In this document: positions 43,626-53,412 of the stretch, in pieces
How positions within the stretch are numbered: the stretch's first letter is position 1
Layout: each line of letters starts with the position of its first letter
NCBI RefSeq assembly: GCF_030161475.1
Contig: NZ_BSUG01000023.1
Coordinates: forward strand, 1-64,000
DNA length: 64,000 nt
Source: Tetragenococcus halophilus subsp. flandriensis
GTDB lineage: Bacteria; Bacillota; Bacilli; Lactobacillales; Enterococcaceae
Reading direction: 5' to 3'
Translations under genes and position numbers: made by a program
Notes under the pieces: generated by a model
Seen by the model: the letters and a program-made list of their open reading frames with translations, nothing else
The model's database searches: none
What the model was told of the DNA's origin: nothing

Positions 43626-44360
43626 TTAGCTATTTGTTTTGTTATTGACGTCATAAGTTAACCATACGGTGCTGTCTTTTTTAGTTTCTACATTTTTTAA
43701 GGTGAAAGAAACCGGCGTATCGTCTGTTAGATTTTCTTTAGTGTCAAATAAAGAAGGGGCATCAGCTTTAGCATCAGCTGCGGGTGCGATAACTACACTA
43801 ACTTCATCACAGAGTCCTGCTTGGATAAAGGACCAGTTTAAAACACCGCCACCACCGAGCATTACGAGATCCATGTGGAAAAGATCTTTTAATTTTTGCA
43901 ATAGTAATTCTGCATCTAAGGATTCTTTTCCGGCGATAATGTAAGAAATATTCTTTTCTCTTAGAAAAGCTTTATAAGCATTGCTTACTTTTTCAGTTAA
44001 AACTTCTAAAACTTCAGCAGTTGTATCGCTGTATTGTAGAGTATTTTTATCCCATCCTAATTTTCCAGATGTATCAATTGAAATGTAATATTTATGGCCA
44101 GTTGGTTCAGCGACGAAATCTCCTTTAGGAACAGTAGGTGCTTGTTCGTTCAACGCAGGTTTTTTATAGTGAGTGAAGTTATCATCGGTAGTGGTTCTTC
44201 CAGATAGCCAGCCTTGATGTTTATAATGAGCGTCTTCACCAAAAGCAACATTATAAAAGAAGTCGCCAGACCCTTTACTTGCTGGAATGTCCATGTATTT
44301 TCCAATAATCTTTCCATCTAAAGAAACTTGCATGTGACAAAAGACATATGGTCTATTCAT
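43626..44360 (-). CDS. Dihydrofolate reductase family protein (RibD C-terminal)
   Basis: The 244-residue protein resembles the RibD C-terminal/dihydrofolate reductase-like family. The N-terminal PYVFCHMQVSLDGKIIGKY and the later YIIAGKESLDAELLLQKLKDLFHMDLVMLGGGGVLNWSFIQAGLCDEVSVVIAPA are the family core with the glycine-rich NADPH loop. It is likely an NADPH-dependent reductase of unknown substrate. GAGGAG lies before the ATG. Its promoter has a 19-bp spacer of the MerR type, so it may belong to the same regulon as the 7-16 kb genes. Confidence 0.85.
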   Translation of the reverse strand: MNRPYVFCHMQVSLDGKIIGKYMDIPASKGSGDFFYNVAFGEDAHYKHQGWLSGRTTTDDNFTHYKKPALNEQAPTVPKGDFVAEPTGHKYYISIDTSGKLGWDKNTLQYSDTTAEVLEVLTEKVSNAYKAFLREKNISYIIAGKESLDAELLLQKLKDLFHMDLVMLGGGGVLNWSFIQAGLCDEVSVVIAPAADAKADAPSLFDTKENLTDDTPVSFTLKNVETKKDSTVWLTYDVNNKTNS

Positions 44361-44399
44361 AACAAAATCTCCTCTTTTCTTAAATTATTCAACATTTAT

Positions 44400-44430
44400 A
44401 ATGTACTACCTAGACCTTACTCTATGTCAA
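44400..44430 (-). promoter_or_regulatory. MerR-type promoter of the reductase gene
   Basis: On the minus strand TTGACA (44430-44425) and TACATT (44405-44400) are 19 bp apart. The spacer holds AGAGTAAGGTCTA, a partial dyad. Confidence 0.6.
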
Positions 44431-44572
44431 CCAACAAATGATATCTAGCTGTAAATCAATTTAAAATAGAAACTTCAAAAAATTTTTTTAGTTGCTTTAT
44501 TGTCTTCTTTGTTCCATTATTTAGTTAAAACAAGTTACAATGTAAAGGCAAACAAAGTTGGAGGAAAATTAT

Positions 44573-45457
44573 ATGGAAATACGACTACTTAGATATTTTT
44601 TAGTTGTAGCAGAAGAACAAAGTATCGCAAAAGCTGCTCAGACATTACATATTACACAGCCAACTTTAAGCAGACAAATCAAAGGACTTGAAGAAAGTTT
44701 AGGAACAGATCTTTTTATAAGATCAAATCGTAAAATGTTTTTGACTGAATCAGGTTTGTTTTTGAAAAAAAGAGCAGAAGATATTTTATATCTTAACGAT
44801 AAAACAGAAAAAGAATTTAACGATAGTAAACAAGAATGGCTCAGTGGGCATATTAGTATCGGCTGTGTAGAAGCAGATAATTCCGACACCTTAGCGCTTA
44901 TGCTAGAAGAGTTTGTTTCTGAACACCCACAAGTAACCTTTTCTATTTTCAGTGGTACGAGTGATGTTATTGTGGATCGATTGGATAAAGGCCTATTGGA
45001 TTTGGCGATTTTATTAGAACCCATATCTACTGATAAGTATCATAAGTTAATTTTACCCAGAGAAGAAAAATGGGGGTTGATGGTATCCAATCAATCCTAC
45101 CTGGCAAGCAAAGAAAATATTCATTTGGAAGAATTAGTAGGTGTTCCGCTACTTTGTTCACCGCGTAAAGATATACAAGAAATGCTACAATCTTATGAAG
45201 CCTTGCAAGATAAAGAGTTAAATATCATAGGAACTTATAATCTAATCTTTAATGTTTTTTCATTAGTAGAAAATCGCGTAGGATCAGCCTTAACAATCGA
45301 AGGAGCTATGACAAATAGAAGTACAGCTGATGTGAAATTTTTACCTATCGTGCCAGAAATAACTACACACTGTGTACTTGTCTGGAAGAAAAATACTTTA
45401 TTGTCTCCTTCAGTGGATAAATTTGTTGAAAAATTTGTACAAGCTTTTCCAACATAG
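44573..45457 (+). CDS. LysR family transcriptional regulator
   Basis: The protein of about 294 residues has the LysR N-terminal helix-turn-helix (LRYFLVVAEEQSIAKAAQTLHITQPTLSRQIKGLE at about 5-40) and an effector domain from about residue 90. I chose the ATG at 44573, 8 nt after GGAGG; it gives the usual MEIRLLRYF start. It diverges from the dihydrofolate reductase-like gene and may regulate it. The effector is unknown. Confidence 0.92.
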   Translation: MEIRLLRYFLVVAEEQSIAKAAQTLHITQPTLSRQIKGLEESLGTDLFIRSNRKMFLTESGLFLKKRAEDILYLNDKTEKEFNDSKQEWLSGHISIGCVEADNSDTLALMLEEFVSEHPQVTFSIFSGTSDVIVDRLDKGLLDLAILLEPISTDKYHKLILPREEKWGLMVSNQSYLASKENIHLEELVGVPLLCSPRKDIQEMLQSYEALQDKELNIIGTYNLIFNVFSLVENRVGSALTIEGAMTNRSTADVKFLPIVPEITTHCVLVWKKNTLLSPSVDKFVEKFVQAFPT

Positions 45458-45550
45458 TATTTGGTATAAAAGCAATAGTTATCAGCTGAACAAGTCAACT
45501 AAAGTTTTTTTAGTGATTGATAGAAAATAATGGATGAAAGAAGGATAAAA

Positions 45551-46294
45551 ATGAGTTCTTATTATGACAATCCTGCTTTTTTTGCGGCATATGCTGAAAT
45601 GAATCGTTCAAAGTATGGTTTAAAGGCTGCAGGGGAGTGGCATGACTTAAAAAAAGTTTTACCGGATTTTACGAATAAGACAGTGTTAGACTTAGGATGT
45701 GGTTACGGCTGGCACTGCAGGTACGCGGCAGACCATGGGGCTAAACAAGTGCTTGGAATCGATGATTCAGACAAGATGATTCAACAAGCACAAATAATGA
45801 CGAAAAATGAAAATATCCAATATAAGACAATGGATATATTTGATTTGGATCAATTAGAGCAAAAATTTGATATTATTATCAGTTCTTTAGCCATCCATTA
45901 TATTAAAAATTATACAGAGTTAATCCAAAAAATTTATCAGCAATTAAATAATGGCGCTAGCTTTGTGATGAGCGTGGAACATCCTATTTTTACAGCTCAA
46001 GGAACTGAGCAGTGGGTGGAAGATGAAGAAGGAGAAATTAGCCATTGGCCAGTGGATGATTATTTTGATGAAAAGGTGAGAAATACTGACTTTTTAGGTT
46101 TTACTATTAGTAAATATCATCGCACTTTAACCACCTATGTTCAAACATTGCTTCAGAAAGGATTGGTTCTAGATCATTTAATTGAACCAAAACCATCCCA
46201 AGAAATGCTGGAGGAAAATAAGGAAATGCAAGAGGAATTGCGTCGTCCAATGATGTTGATTTTAGCAGCACACAAGCCAAATAAAAAAGGATGA
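45551..46294 (+). CDS. Class I SAM-dependent methyltransferase
   Basis: The protein of about 247 residues has methyltransferase motif I VLDLGCGYGWHCRYAADHGA at about residues 46-65, GIDDSD as the acidic loop, and a DIIISSLAIHYI motif near 108. It transfers methyl from S-adenosylmethionine to an unknown small molecule. I chose the ATG at 45551, after AAGAAGGA, because homologues begin near SSYYDNPAFF. A bidirectional terminator lies between it and the convergent dehydrogenase gene. Confidence 0.88.
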   Translation: MSSYYDNPAFFAAYAEMNRSKYGLKAAGEWHDLKKVLPDFTNKTVLDLGCGYGWHCRYAADHGAKQVLGIDDSDKMIQQAQIMTKNENIQYKTMDIFDLDQLEQKFDIIISSLAIHYIKNYTELIQKIYQQLNNGASFVMSVEHPIFTAQGTEQWVEDEEGEISHWPVDDYFDEKVRNTDFLGFTISKYHRTLTTYVQTLLQKGLVLDHLIEPKPSQEMLEENKEMQEELRRPMMLILAAHKPNKKG

Positions 46295-46327
46295 GCCAGC
46301 AAGTAACATCGCGGGCTCATCCTTTTT
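46284..46327. terminator. Bidirectional terminator
   Basis: A 14-bp perfect stem (AAAAAGGATGAGCC with GGCTCATCCTTTTT) lies between convergent genes and overlaps the end of the methyltransferase gene. Confidence 0.92.
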
Positions 46328-46329
46328 AT

Positions 46330-47364
46330 TTATTCATCGAATCCTTCTAAAACAATTTTTCCAATCGTCGTATCTGATTCTAGCTGTTTATGGGCTTTTT
46401 TTAAGTTTTCTGCGTTAATTGTGCCATAGTGATAATTGATAGTGGCATGAATTTCCTTGTTATCTATCATTTGCGAAATTTTATCTAAAAATTTATGCTG
46501 AGTAACCATATTCTCTGTTTGATAACTTGATTTAGTAAACATAAATTCCCAAGTGAAGGTGGCGCTTTTATCTTTTAATAAACCTAAATCAACAGCTTCT
46601 TCGGTTTCTACGACAGAACAAATTTTTCCTAAAGGCGCAATCACATCTGCCATAGCTTGCCAATGCATTTTGGTGGAATGTAGGCAAAGAATATAATCAA
46701 CATTTTTTATATTTTCTTCTTTTAACTGAGAAGAAAAGTCTTTATGATGATCAATAATCACATCTGCGCCTTGTTTTTTAACCCAATCGCGTGTTTCGGG
46801 TCTGGAAGCTGTTGCAATAACAGTTAAATCCACACTTTTAGCTAGTTGGGTTGCAATCGATCCAACACCTCCTGCGCCATTGACAATAAGCAATTTTTTA
46901 CCGACGTTACTACTTTTATTTTTACTAATAGTTAAGTGTTCGAATAAAGCTTCATAAGCCGTTAAGGACGTTAAAGGTAAAGATGCCGCAGAGGCGAAGT
47001 CTAATGAACTTGGCTTTTTACCAACAATACGTTCATCAACTAAGTGAAATTCACTATTGCCACCAGGACGTGTAGAATCTCCTGCATAAAAAACTTCATC
47101 GCCTACTTGAAATAGTGAGCAATTTTCGCCAACTTCTTCGACGACACCGGCCACATCCCAGCCTAAAATTTTTGGTTTTTCCTCGACCTTTTCTTTAGGC
47201 GAGCGTATCTTCGTATCAACCGGATTAACCGAAATAGCTTTAACACGAACAAGTAAATCGCGTCCTTTCGCCTGTGGTTTAGGCAGCGTCAAGTCTAATA
47301 AACTTTCTGGATCATCGATTGGTAAATAGCGGTAAAGACCGACAGCTTTCATTTTATTTTCCAT
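46330..47364 (-). CDS. Zinc-type alcohol dehydrogenase-like MDR protein
   Basis: The 344-residue protein is a quinone-oxidoreductase-like MDR enzyme without the zinc ligands of true alcohol dehydrogenases. Features are VKAISVNPVDTKIRSP near residue 42, GWDVAGVVEEVG near 68 and the cofactor loop IVNGAGGVGSIATQLAK near 154. It likely reduces quinones or enones with NADPH. AAGGGAGG lies 6 nt before the ATG. It is alone on its strand and diverges from the wal operon across a long gap. Confidence 0.9.
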   Translation of the reverse strand: MENKMKAVGLYRYLPIDDPESLLDLTLPKPQAKGRDLLVRVKAISVNPVDTKIRSPKEKVEEKPKILGWDVAGVVEEVGENCSLFQVGDEVFYAGDSTRPGGNSEFHLVDERIVGKKPSSLDFASAASLPLTSLTAYEALFEHLTISKNKSSNVGKKLLIVNGAGGVGSIATQLAKSVDLTVIATASRPETRDWVKKQGADVIIDHHKDFSSQLKEENIKNVDYILCLHSTKMHWQAMADVIAPLGKICSVVETEEAVDLGLLKDKSATFTWEFMFTKSSYQTENMVTQHKFLDKISQMIDNKEIHATINYHYGTINAENLKKAHKQLESDTTIGKIVLEGFDE

Positions 47365-47477
47365 AAAAAAACCTCCCTTGTGCCTTTTCTTTATTGTAAC
47401 ATTGTTTGCTAAAATATATAGAAATACTTGCTTTTAAGAATTCCTTATAAAAATTTTACATGAAAACAGTCAATCTT

Positions 47478-47607
47478 TCATAATTTATTCATAATTAGTC
47501 GTTACTATAGACTCATACCAACAAAATGTCTTTTTATAAGACAACCCTAACACTTTTTCATTTTTACTCCTTGCCTGTCGATACATTCTCGGCAGGCCTC
47601 TTTTTTT
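47478..47607 (+). ncRNA. Candidate small RNA before walR
   Basis: TTCATAATTTA and TTCATAATTAG (47478-47499) are direct repeats 11 bp apart, like PhoB/PhoP boxes. TACTAT (47503-47508) follows as a possible -10 element. Transcription from about 47514 would pass the hairpin TGTCTT-AAGACA. It would end at the terminator GCCTGTCGA with TCGGCAGGC (47573-47597) and its run of seven Ts at 47601-47607. No gene on this strand precedes the terminator. An RNA of about 95 nt is predicted. The boundaries are guesses. Confidence 0.4.
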
Positions 47608-47786
47608 ATTTACTAGCTTTTTCATTGCCTAGAATTTTTACAGTTAATCATTTCAAAAATCGCATATTTCTGGGGAAATTTAGGCTTTAAGAAGATGATT
47701 TTGTTTTGTTTTAATGAAACCAAAGACAAAATCATGTATAATAGAAACGACGCTAAAAAGGTTTAAATCAAATGAGGTGAAATTTT

Positions 47787-48491
47787 TTGAAAAAAATATT
47801 AGTTGTTGACGACGAAAAACCGATCACTGACATTGTTAATTTTAATTTGTCAAAAGAAGGTTATGAAGTTTATACAGCTTATGACGGAGAAGAAGCATTG
47901 GAGCAAGTAGAAGAGGTGAAACCCGATTTAGTTTTACTTGATTTAATGTTACCCAAAGTCGATGGGCTAGAAGTGGCGCGTGAAATTCGCAAAACTTATG
48001 ATATGCCAATCATTATGGTGACCGCTAAAGACGCAGAAATCGATAAAGTCTTGGGCTTGGAGCTAGGCGCGGATGATTATGTCACAAAACCATTTTCTAA
48101 CCGTGAATTAGTCGCTCGTGTCAAGGCCAATTTAAGACGAGGTTCTTCCAGCGCTAAAGGTGCTGATCAAGCAGCCAATGTAGAAATTACGATCAATGAT
48201 ATTACCATTCATCCGGATGCTTATATGGTTACAAAAAATGATGAAGAGATTGAACTGACCCACCGTGAGTTTGAACTGCTGCATTACTTAGCACAACATA
48301 TTGGTCAAGTAATGACGCGGGAACATTTATTACAAACGGTGTGGGGTTATGATTATTTTGGCGATGTACGTACTGTGGACGTAACGGTGCGACGCTTACG
48401 CGAAAAAATCGAAGATAACGCTAGCCATCCAGGCTATTTAGTTACACGTCGAGGGGTAGGCTATTATTTACGCAATCCAGAACAGGAGTAA
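47787..48491 (+). CDS. walR: Response regulator WalR (YycF/VicR)
   Basis: The 234-residue protein is an OmpR-type response regulator. The receiver domain has VVDDEKP at residues 6-12, the phosphorylated Asp52 in [11 protein letters not shown] and the switch Thr/Lys in VTAKD and VTKPF. The winged helix (about 135-230) ends [16 protein letters not shown]. It is the essential regulator of cell-wall hydrolases in low-GC Gram-positives. The start is TTG after GAGGTG, and TATAAT lies at 47737-47742. It heads walR-walK-walH-walI-walJ. Confidence 0.96.
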   Translation: MKKILVVDDEKPITDIVNFNLSKEGYEVYTAYDGEEALEQVEEVKPDLVLLDLMLPKVDGLEVAREIRKTYDMPIIMVTAKDAEIDKVLGLELGADDYVTKPFSNRELVARVKANLRRGSSSAKGADQAANVEITINDITIHPDAYMVTKNDEEIELTHREFELLHYLAQHIGQVMTREHLLQTVWGYDYFGDVRTVDVTVRRLREKIEDNASHPGYLVTRRGVGYYLRNPEQE

Positions 48492-48497
48492 CGCTAT

Positions 48498-50333
48498 ATG
48501 AAAAAAAAGGTTCGCTTTTTTCGATCAGTGAACTTTAAAATCGCCCTGACTTTTATCTTGGTTTTACTTGTTTCAATCGAGATTATCGGGGCGTATTTTA
48601 TTCGCGGATTGGAACGATCAACCATCGATAATTTCAAAGGCAATATGGATACACAGGCTGAAACGCTGGCGAGTACTTTAGGCAATCACTTAGGCAATCA
48701 AGATGATGAAGATAGCGGCCAACAAAACGATGAACTGCAAAGAGTGCTTGATAATAGTGATTCTCCTGATGTATTGGAAATGAAAGTGGTCGATGAAAAA
48801 AATAATATTCGTGCAACAACCAATGTTGCAGAACGATATACAGTAGGTAAGAAAAATGATGATCCCTATATTGATGATTTTTCTACCAAGAGTTTAGTGG
48901 CTATTGATGAAGAATCTTCTAATCGAGTGCAAATCAATGTACAGCCCATTCAAACCACAGGTGACACCGTAGCAGGGGCCTTGTATATTAGAAGTGATTT
49001 AGAACAACAATATGAAGAGATCAATGATATTGCTTTAATTTTTATTACTTCTTCAGTGATTGCAGTATTTATCTCGATGATCGTGGCTGTTTTAGTGGCA
49101 CGATCGATCACACAACCAATTGGTGAAATGCGACAGCAAGCCCTTCGTATTGCTAAAGGAGATTATAGTCGTAAGGTCCAAGTCAAAGGAAATGATGAAT
49201 TGGGTGAATTGGCATCGACTTTTAATCAATTGGGCGAACGAATTGAAGAAACACAAGAAGCGATGGAATCAGAACGCAACCGTTTAAATAGTGTGTTATC
49301 TCACATGACAGACGGTGTTGTGGCAACAGATCGTCGTGGAAAAGTGATTACTATCAATGAGATGGCTTTATCTTTACTAAATGTCGAACGTGAATCTGCA
49401 GTAAACCAATCAATTTTGACATTGTTTGATATGGGAGAAGATTATACTTTACGTAAAATTTTGGAAAATCCAGAGGAAATTTTATTAGAGCGACCTTCTG
49501 CCGATAAAAATCTAGATAATGTTCTTTTGCGTGTGGATTTTTCCATGATTCGTCGTGATTCCGGATTTATTTCTGGTTTAGTGGCTGTTTTACATGATGT
49601 CACTGAACAAGAAAAAACCGAACAAGAACGACGCGAGTTTGTTTCCAATGTTTCCCATGAATTGCGTACACCTTTGACAAGTACTAGAAGTTATATTGAA
49701 GCTTTGTCGGAAGGAGCTTGGAAAGACGAAGAAATCGCGCCGAAGTTCTTGAATGTCACTTTAAATGAGACAGATCGCATGATTCGTATGATCAATGATT
49801 TATTGAGCCTTTCTAGAATGGATAGTGGAAATTATCAGCTCCAGTTGGAATATATTAACTTTAAAGAACTGGTAAATTTTGTATTAGATCGTTTTGATAT
49901 GATGGTCGATGAGCAGGAAAAAAAATACCATATCAAACGTGATTTCACGAAACGAGAGTTATGGGTAGAAGTAGATACCGACCGCATGATTCAAGTGATC
50001 GATAATCTGATGAATAATGCGGTGAAATATTCACCAGATGGCGGTACAATCACAGTGCGATTGGTGGAAACACACAATAATATCATCTTAAGTATCACCG
50101 ACCAAGGTTTAGGCATCCCACCTAATGACATGAATAAAGTCTTTGATCGTTTTTACCGGGTCGATAAAGCAAGAGCGCGTAAGCAAGGTGGTACCGGCTT
50201 AGGTCTTGCGATCTCTAAAGAAGTATTGAAAGTTCATGGAGGTAACATTTGGGTGGAAAGTCGTGAACACGTTGGCTCAACTTTCTATGTTAGCTTACCT
50301 TATGAACCTTATGAGGAGGACTGGTGGGAATGA
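48498..50333 (+). CDS. walK: Sensor histidine kinase WalK (YycG/VicK)
   Basis: The 611-residue kinase has a first membrane segment at about residues 15-35, an extracytoplasmic sensor loop to about 175, and a second segment at about 178-200. Then come a HAMP domain (about 200-255), a PAS domain (about 260-370), HisKA with His387 in SHELRTPL and the ATPase domain (about 490-605). It phosphorylates WalR in response to cell-wall state. The two-segment plan with a full outside domain is that of Bacillus and Enterococcus, not the one-segment form of streptococci. It starts 6 bp after walR. Confidence 0.96.
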   Translation: MKKKVRFFRSVNFKIALTFILVLLVSIEIIGAYFIRGLERSTIDNFKGNMDTQAETLASTLGNHLGNQDDEDSGQQNDELQRVLDNSDSPDVLEMKVVDEKNNIRATTNVAERYTVGKKNDDPYIDDFSTKSLVAIDEESSNRVQINVQPIQTTGDTVAGALYIRSDLEQQYEEINDIALIFITSSVIAVFISMIVAVLVARSITQPIGEMRQQALRIAKGDYSRKVQVKGNDELGELASTFNQLGERIEETQEAMESERNRLNSVLSHMTDGVVATDRRGKVITINEMALSLLNVERESAVNQSILTLFDMGEDYTLRKILENPEEILLERPSADKNLDNVLLRVDFSMIRRDSGFISGLVAVLHDVTEQEKTEQERREFVSNVSHELRTPLTSTRSYIEALSEGAWKDEEIAPKFLNVTLNETDRMIRMINDLLSLSRMDSGNYQLQLEYINFKELVNFVLDRFDMMVDEQEKKYHIKRDFTKRELWVEVDTDRMIQVIDNLMNNAVKYSPDGGTITVRLVETHNNIILSITDQGLGIPPNDMNKVFDRFYRVDKARARKQGGTGLGLAISKEVLKVHGGNIWVESREHVGSTFYVSLPYEPYEEDWWE

Positions 50334-51646
50334 AGTTTTCAAAATATTTTTTGTGGGTCGGTTTAGCCCTAATGATCATTTTAAGCTTTTATCTTTCTTA
50401 CTTGATATGGGCGAGTCCAACGGTTGATGATCAAACGCTGGTTGAAGAAACAGAAGAAAGCCAGACAGAGGATGAGGAAGAAGAAGATTATATAGCCGCT
50501 GAAGATGTCTTTTTGCCTATAAAAACTGTTTATCAATCAGAAGATCAAACACAAGCTAGTAATACAGAAAGTTTATTGGAAGATTTGCAGACAGATATCT
50601 CACAAGCCGCTTTTAGCTCTTTGAATATTCAAAATTATGACTCAACTGAACAACTTGCTCAACAAACAAGCATTTCTGATGGTATCGAGATGGATTATGC
50701 TTCTTCCTTTCCTTTAAAAAAATACATTGATTTCTTTGGTATAGATTTGACAAATGAAGGAAATGAAGAAGACAGTTCATTTACATTTCAGTTGATTCAA
50801 ATTGATTTTGCAGAGGAAAAAATTCGTTTTATTAATAAAGATGAACAATTATCTGCAGAAGCAGATATCCAATCTTCTTTAGATAGCATGAAAGATAGAT
50901 TAAAAGAAGATTCTGTTGACTGGTATGATGTTGTTCAAGATGAACGGCTTGATTATTTTGAATATTTCAATGAGCAGCCAGTAAAATTGAAAAAGTTTAG
51001 TTATATTGCTTCTTCCAGGCCTTATACGGTTTTCCGTGATTCTTTTTTTACAAATCCGGATAATTTACGTAGTAATGATGACACGGAGAATTTGAATATT
51101 TACGATGGGTCGGAATCAATGGTCATTGAACCTGATAGCCAAAAGGTTGATTTTCAAGGAAACACTTCAGCACAAGAGGAATTTGATCCTTATAGGGATA
51201 GTTATCAATATATTCGAAAACTGGGGACCAATTATGGTTCCATCCGCTTTTTAGATTCTATGCAAAATACCCTTGATTACCATATTTTTGTAGAAGGCTT
51301 TCCAGTCTTTAGTGATAGCGAAGAAGGAAAATTTTCGGTGGAGTTCTCAGATACTTCGCAAGAGGGTCAACGAAGTGTGGAAATTCAAGCCAATTTAAAT
51401 ATGATCCAAGTGCCGATTCCTTCTGATAGTGAAGTGGAAGTTCCTTCAGGAAAAGATGTTTTAGAAGATCTTTATTACACAGGAGCGGACCCAGAAAAAT
51501 TACACAGTCTGGTCGTTGGCTACAGCTGGGAAAACATTGAAGATACTGGCGTGGTCGATTTAGAACCGGATTGGTATGTGCAATATGGAAATAGTTGGCA
51601 CAAACCTGAAGACTTAATGCAACAATTGCAAGAAAGCGGGGAATAA
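50330..51646 (+). CDS. walH: WalH (YycH), regulator of WalK
   Basis: The protein of about 438 residues has one N-terminal membrane segment (about residues 8-27) and a large outer domain, as in YycH. Its ATG overlaps the walK stop as ATGA, and GGAGG lies 10 nt upstream, so I prefer it to the GTG at 50324. In relatives YycH and YycI bind WalK at the membrane and change its activity. Sequence similarity is modest, so the call rests mainly on the gene order. Confidence 0.88.
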   Translation: MKFSKYFLWVGLALMIILSFYLSYLIWASPTVDDQTLVEETEESQTEDEEEEDYIAAEDVFLPIKTVYQSEDQTQASNTESLLEDLQTDISQAAFSSLNIQNYDSTEQLAQQTSISDGIEMDYASSFPLKKYIDFFGIDLTNEGNEEDSSFTFQLIQIDFAEEKIRFINKDEQLSAEADIQSSLDSMKDRLKEDSVDWYDVVQDERLDYFEYFNEQPVKLKKFSYIASSRPYTVFRDSFFTNPDNLRSNDDTENLNIYDGSESMVIEPDSQKVDFQGNTSAQEEFDPYRDSYQYIRKLGTNYGSIRFLDSMQNTLDYHIFVEGFPVFSDSEEGKFSVEFSDTSQEGQRSVEIQANLNMIQVPIPSDSEVEVPSGKDVLEDLYYTGADPEKLHSLVVGYSWENIEDTGVVDLEPDWYVQYGNSWHKPEDLMQQLQESGE

Positions 51647-51650
51647 ATAA

Positions 51651-52514
51651 ATGGATTTTAAAAAGATCGGTTGGATTTTTTTCTTTGCCTTTCTAGGATT
51701 GAATATATTTTTATTTAGTATTTATAAAGAAGCAGATGGCCAAGATGACGTGGTTTATCGAACAGATCAAAAAGTTCCCATTGAAGACCGTCTGGATTCA
51801 GAAGATATAAACTATAGCGGTGAGTTTTCTGAAAAGCACCAAAAAGGTTATTATATTAGCGGTAAACCTACTGATATGGATGATGCCCTGGATGAAGAAC
51901 GTGATCGCCAAGATGACCAGGATCTTTTACAAGATCAAACTTCGGTGGATGATAAAACACTTACCCATAGTTTGACAGAAGAAAATGCGATCACCGATAC
52001 TTCTCAGACAACAAATGTATTAGAGCAATTTTTACAAGAAGAAGATCAAGTGTTATTTGGAGACGAATATAGCTATTTAGAAAATGTTTCAAGCTTTAAG
52101 GGAGATTACCCATCGTTAATTGCAGCACAAAGTTATGAGGGTATTCCTATTGATGATAGTTCGAGTCGGATTGAAATCGAGCTGTCAAATGAAGATGATA
52201 AATGGGTTTTAAGTAATTATACACAAACGCATATTTCTGATTTGATTCCCTTGCGAGAAGCAATTTCTTTATATTCAGAAGAAGAGGTTATCAACACCTT
52301 ATATGTAAACAACAAAATTCCAAGTGGTTCTGAGATCAAATGGCGCCACCTAGCCTATACTTTAAACTTAAAAGTACGTGGACAAAATGTTTATGTACCT
52401 GCTTGGTTTGTGGCGATCGAAGATGAAGATGGACAGACCCAAATTGAAAAAGTCAATGCGCTGACGAATCGAATCATTACAAATACTACAGTTCAAACGG
52501 TAGAAAATTCCTAA
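51651..52514 (+). CDS. walI: WalI (YycI), regulator of WalK
   Basis: The 287-residue protein has a single N-terminal membrane segment (WIFFFAFLGLNIFLFSIY, about residues 8-25) and an acidic outer domain. The end resembles the YycI/YycH fold (YVPAWFVAIEDEDGQ). It should form a complex with WalH and WalK. It starts a few bases after walH. The acidic stretch at about residues 75-120, rich in Asp and Gln, is a notable linker. Confidence 0.9.
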   Translation: MDFKKIGWIFFFAFLGLNIFLFSIYKEADGQDDVVYRTDQKVPIEDRLDSEDINYSGEFSEKHQKGYYISGKPTDMDDALDEERDRQDDQDLLQDQTSVDDKTLTHSLTEENAITDTSQTTNVLEQFLQEEDQVLFGDEYSYLENVSSFKGDYPSLIAAQSYEGIPIDDSSSRIEIELSNEDDKWVLSNYTQTHISDLIPLREAISLYSEEEVINTLYVNNKIPSGSEIKWRHLAYTLNLKVRGQNVYVPAWFVAIEDEDGQTQIEKVNALTNRIITNTTVQTVENS

Positions 52515-52566
52515 AAAGGTATGTATAATGAAATTAGTTTTTATGTTAGAGAGGAAGTCACGCGCA

Positions 52567-53373
52567 GTGGAGAAAGAAAATGCATTTCAAGTAAGTGTTT
52601 TAGCCAGTGGCAGCACCGGTAATTCATTATATATTGAAACACCTAAAAAGAAAATTCTGGTAGATGCTGGTTTAAGCGGAAAAAAAATTACTTCATTGCT
52701 TAGTGAAGTCGGACGAAAGCCGGATGATTTAGATGCGATTTTTGTTACCCACGAACATCGTGATCATATTCATGGTGTGGGCGTATTATCACGTAAATAT
52801 CATTTGGATATTTATGCCAATGATAAAACTTGGCAAGCAATGTCGCCTTTAATCGGTAATGTCGCACTTGAAAATCAGCATTCCTTTGAAATGGGGAAAG
52901 TTTTGACTTTTGGCGATATGGATATTGAAAGCTTTGGCGTTTCACATGATGCGGCTGCTCCGCAATTTTATCGCATTCACAAAGATGGAAAGTCATTTGT
53001 GGTATTAACTGATACTGGCTATTGTAGCGATTATTTGCGCGGGGTCGTACGCGGCGCAGATGCTTATTTGATTGAAAATAACCACGATTTAGCGATGTTG
53101 CGTTCAGGTAAGTATCCTTGGAGTTTAAAACAGCGGATTTTAGGTGACCGCGGTCATTTATCAAATGAGGATAGCGCGCTTGCGATGACAGATATTTTGA
53201 CAGATCAAACTCAACGCATTTATCTAGGACATTTAAGTAAAGAAAACAATTTAAAAGAGTTAGCTCATTTAACCATGGAAAATACTTTAAAAGAACATGA
53301 TTTTGGCGCAGGCGAAACCTTCCAAGTTTGTGATACAGATCCAGAACAAGCGACAAGTTTGTTTGCTATATAA
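52567..53373 (+). CDS. walJ: MBL-fold hydrolase WalJ (YycJ/VicX)
   Basis: The protein of about 268 residues is a metallo-beta-lactamase-fold hydrolase. The metal motif is THEHRDHIHG near residue 65, with further ligands in SHDAAAP, LTDTGY and GHLS. Relatives are probable nucleases linked to DNA repair and wall division. I chose the GTG at 52567, 9 nt after AGAGGAAG, because the product then starts just before FQVSVLASGSTGN as in the family. It is the last gene of the wal operon, before a terminator. Confidence 0.92.
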   Translation: MEKENAFQVSVLASGSTGNSLYIETPKKKILVDAGLSGKKITSLLSEVGRKPDDLDAIFVTHEHRDHIHGVGVLSRKYHLDIYANDKTWQAMSPLIGNVALENQHSFEMGKVLTFGDMDIESFGVSHDAAAPQFYRIHKDGKSFVVLTDTGYCSDYLRGVVRGADAYLIENNHDLAMLRSGKYPWSLKQRILGDRGHLSNEDSALAMTDILTDQTQRIYLGHLSKENNLKELAHLTMENTLKEHDFGAGETFQVCDTDPEQATSLFAI

Positions 53374-53375
53374 GG

Positions 53376-53412
53376 AAAAAGACATCCGAAACTTAATCGG
53401 ATGTCTTTTTTG
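53376..53412 (+). terminator. Rho-independent terminator of the wal operon
   Basis: A 13-bp perfect stem (AAAAAGACATCCG with CGGATGTCTTTTT) has a 9-nt loop and a T run. Confidence 0.92.

Noticed and set aside
47525-47695. 56-codon frame before walR
   Set aside because: There is no ribosome site, the frame crosses a terminator hairpin, and the protein has no recognisable pattern.
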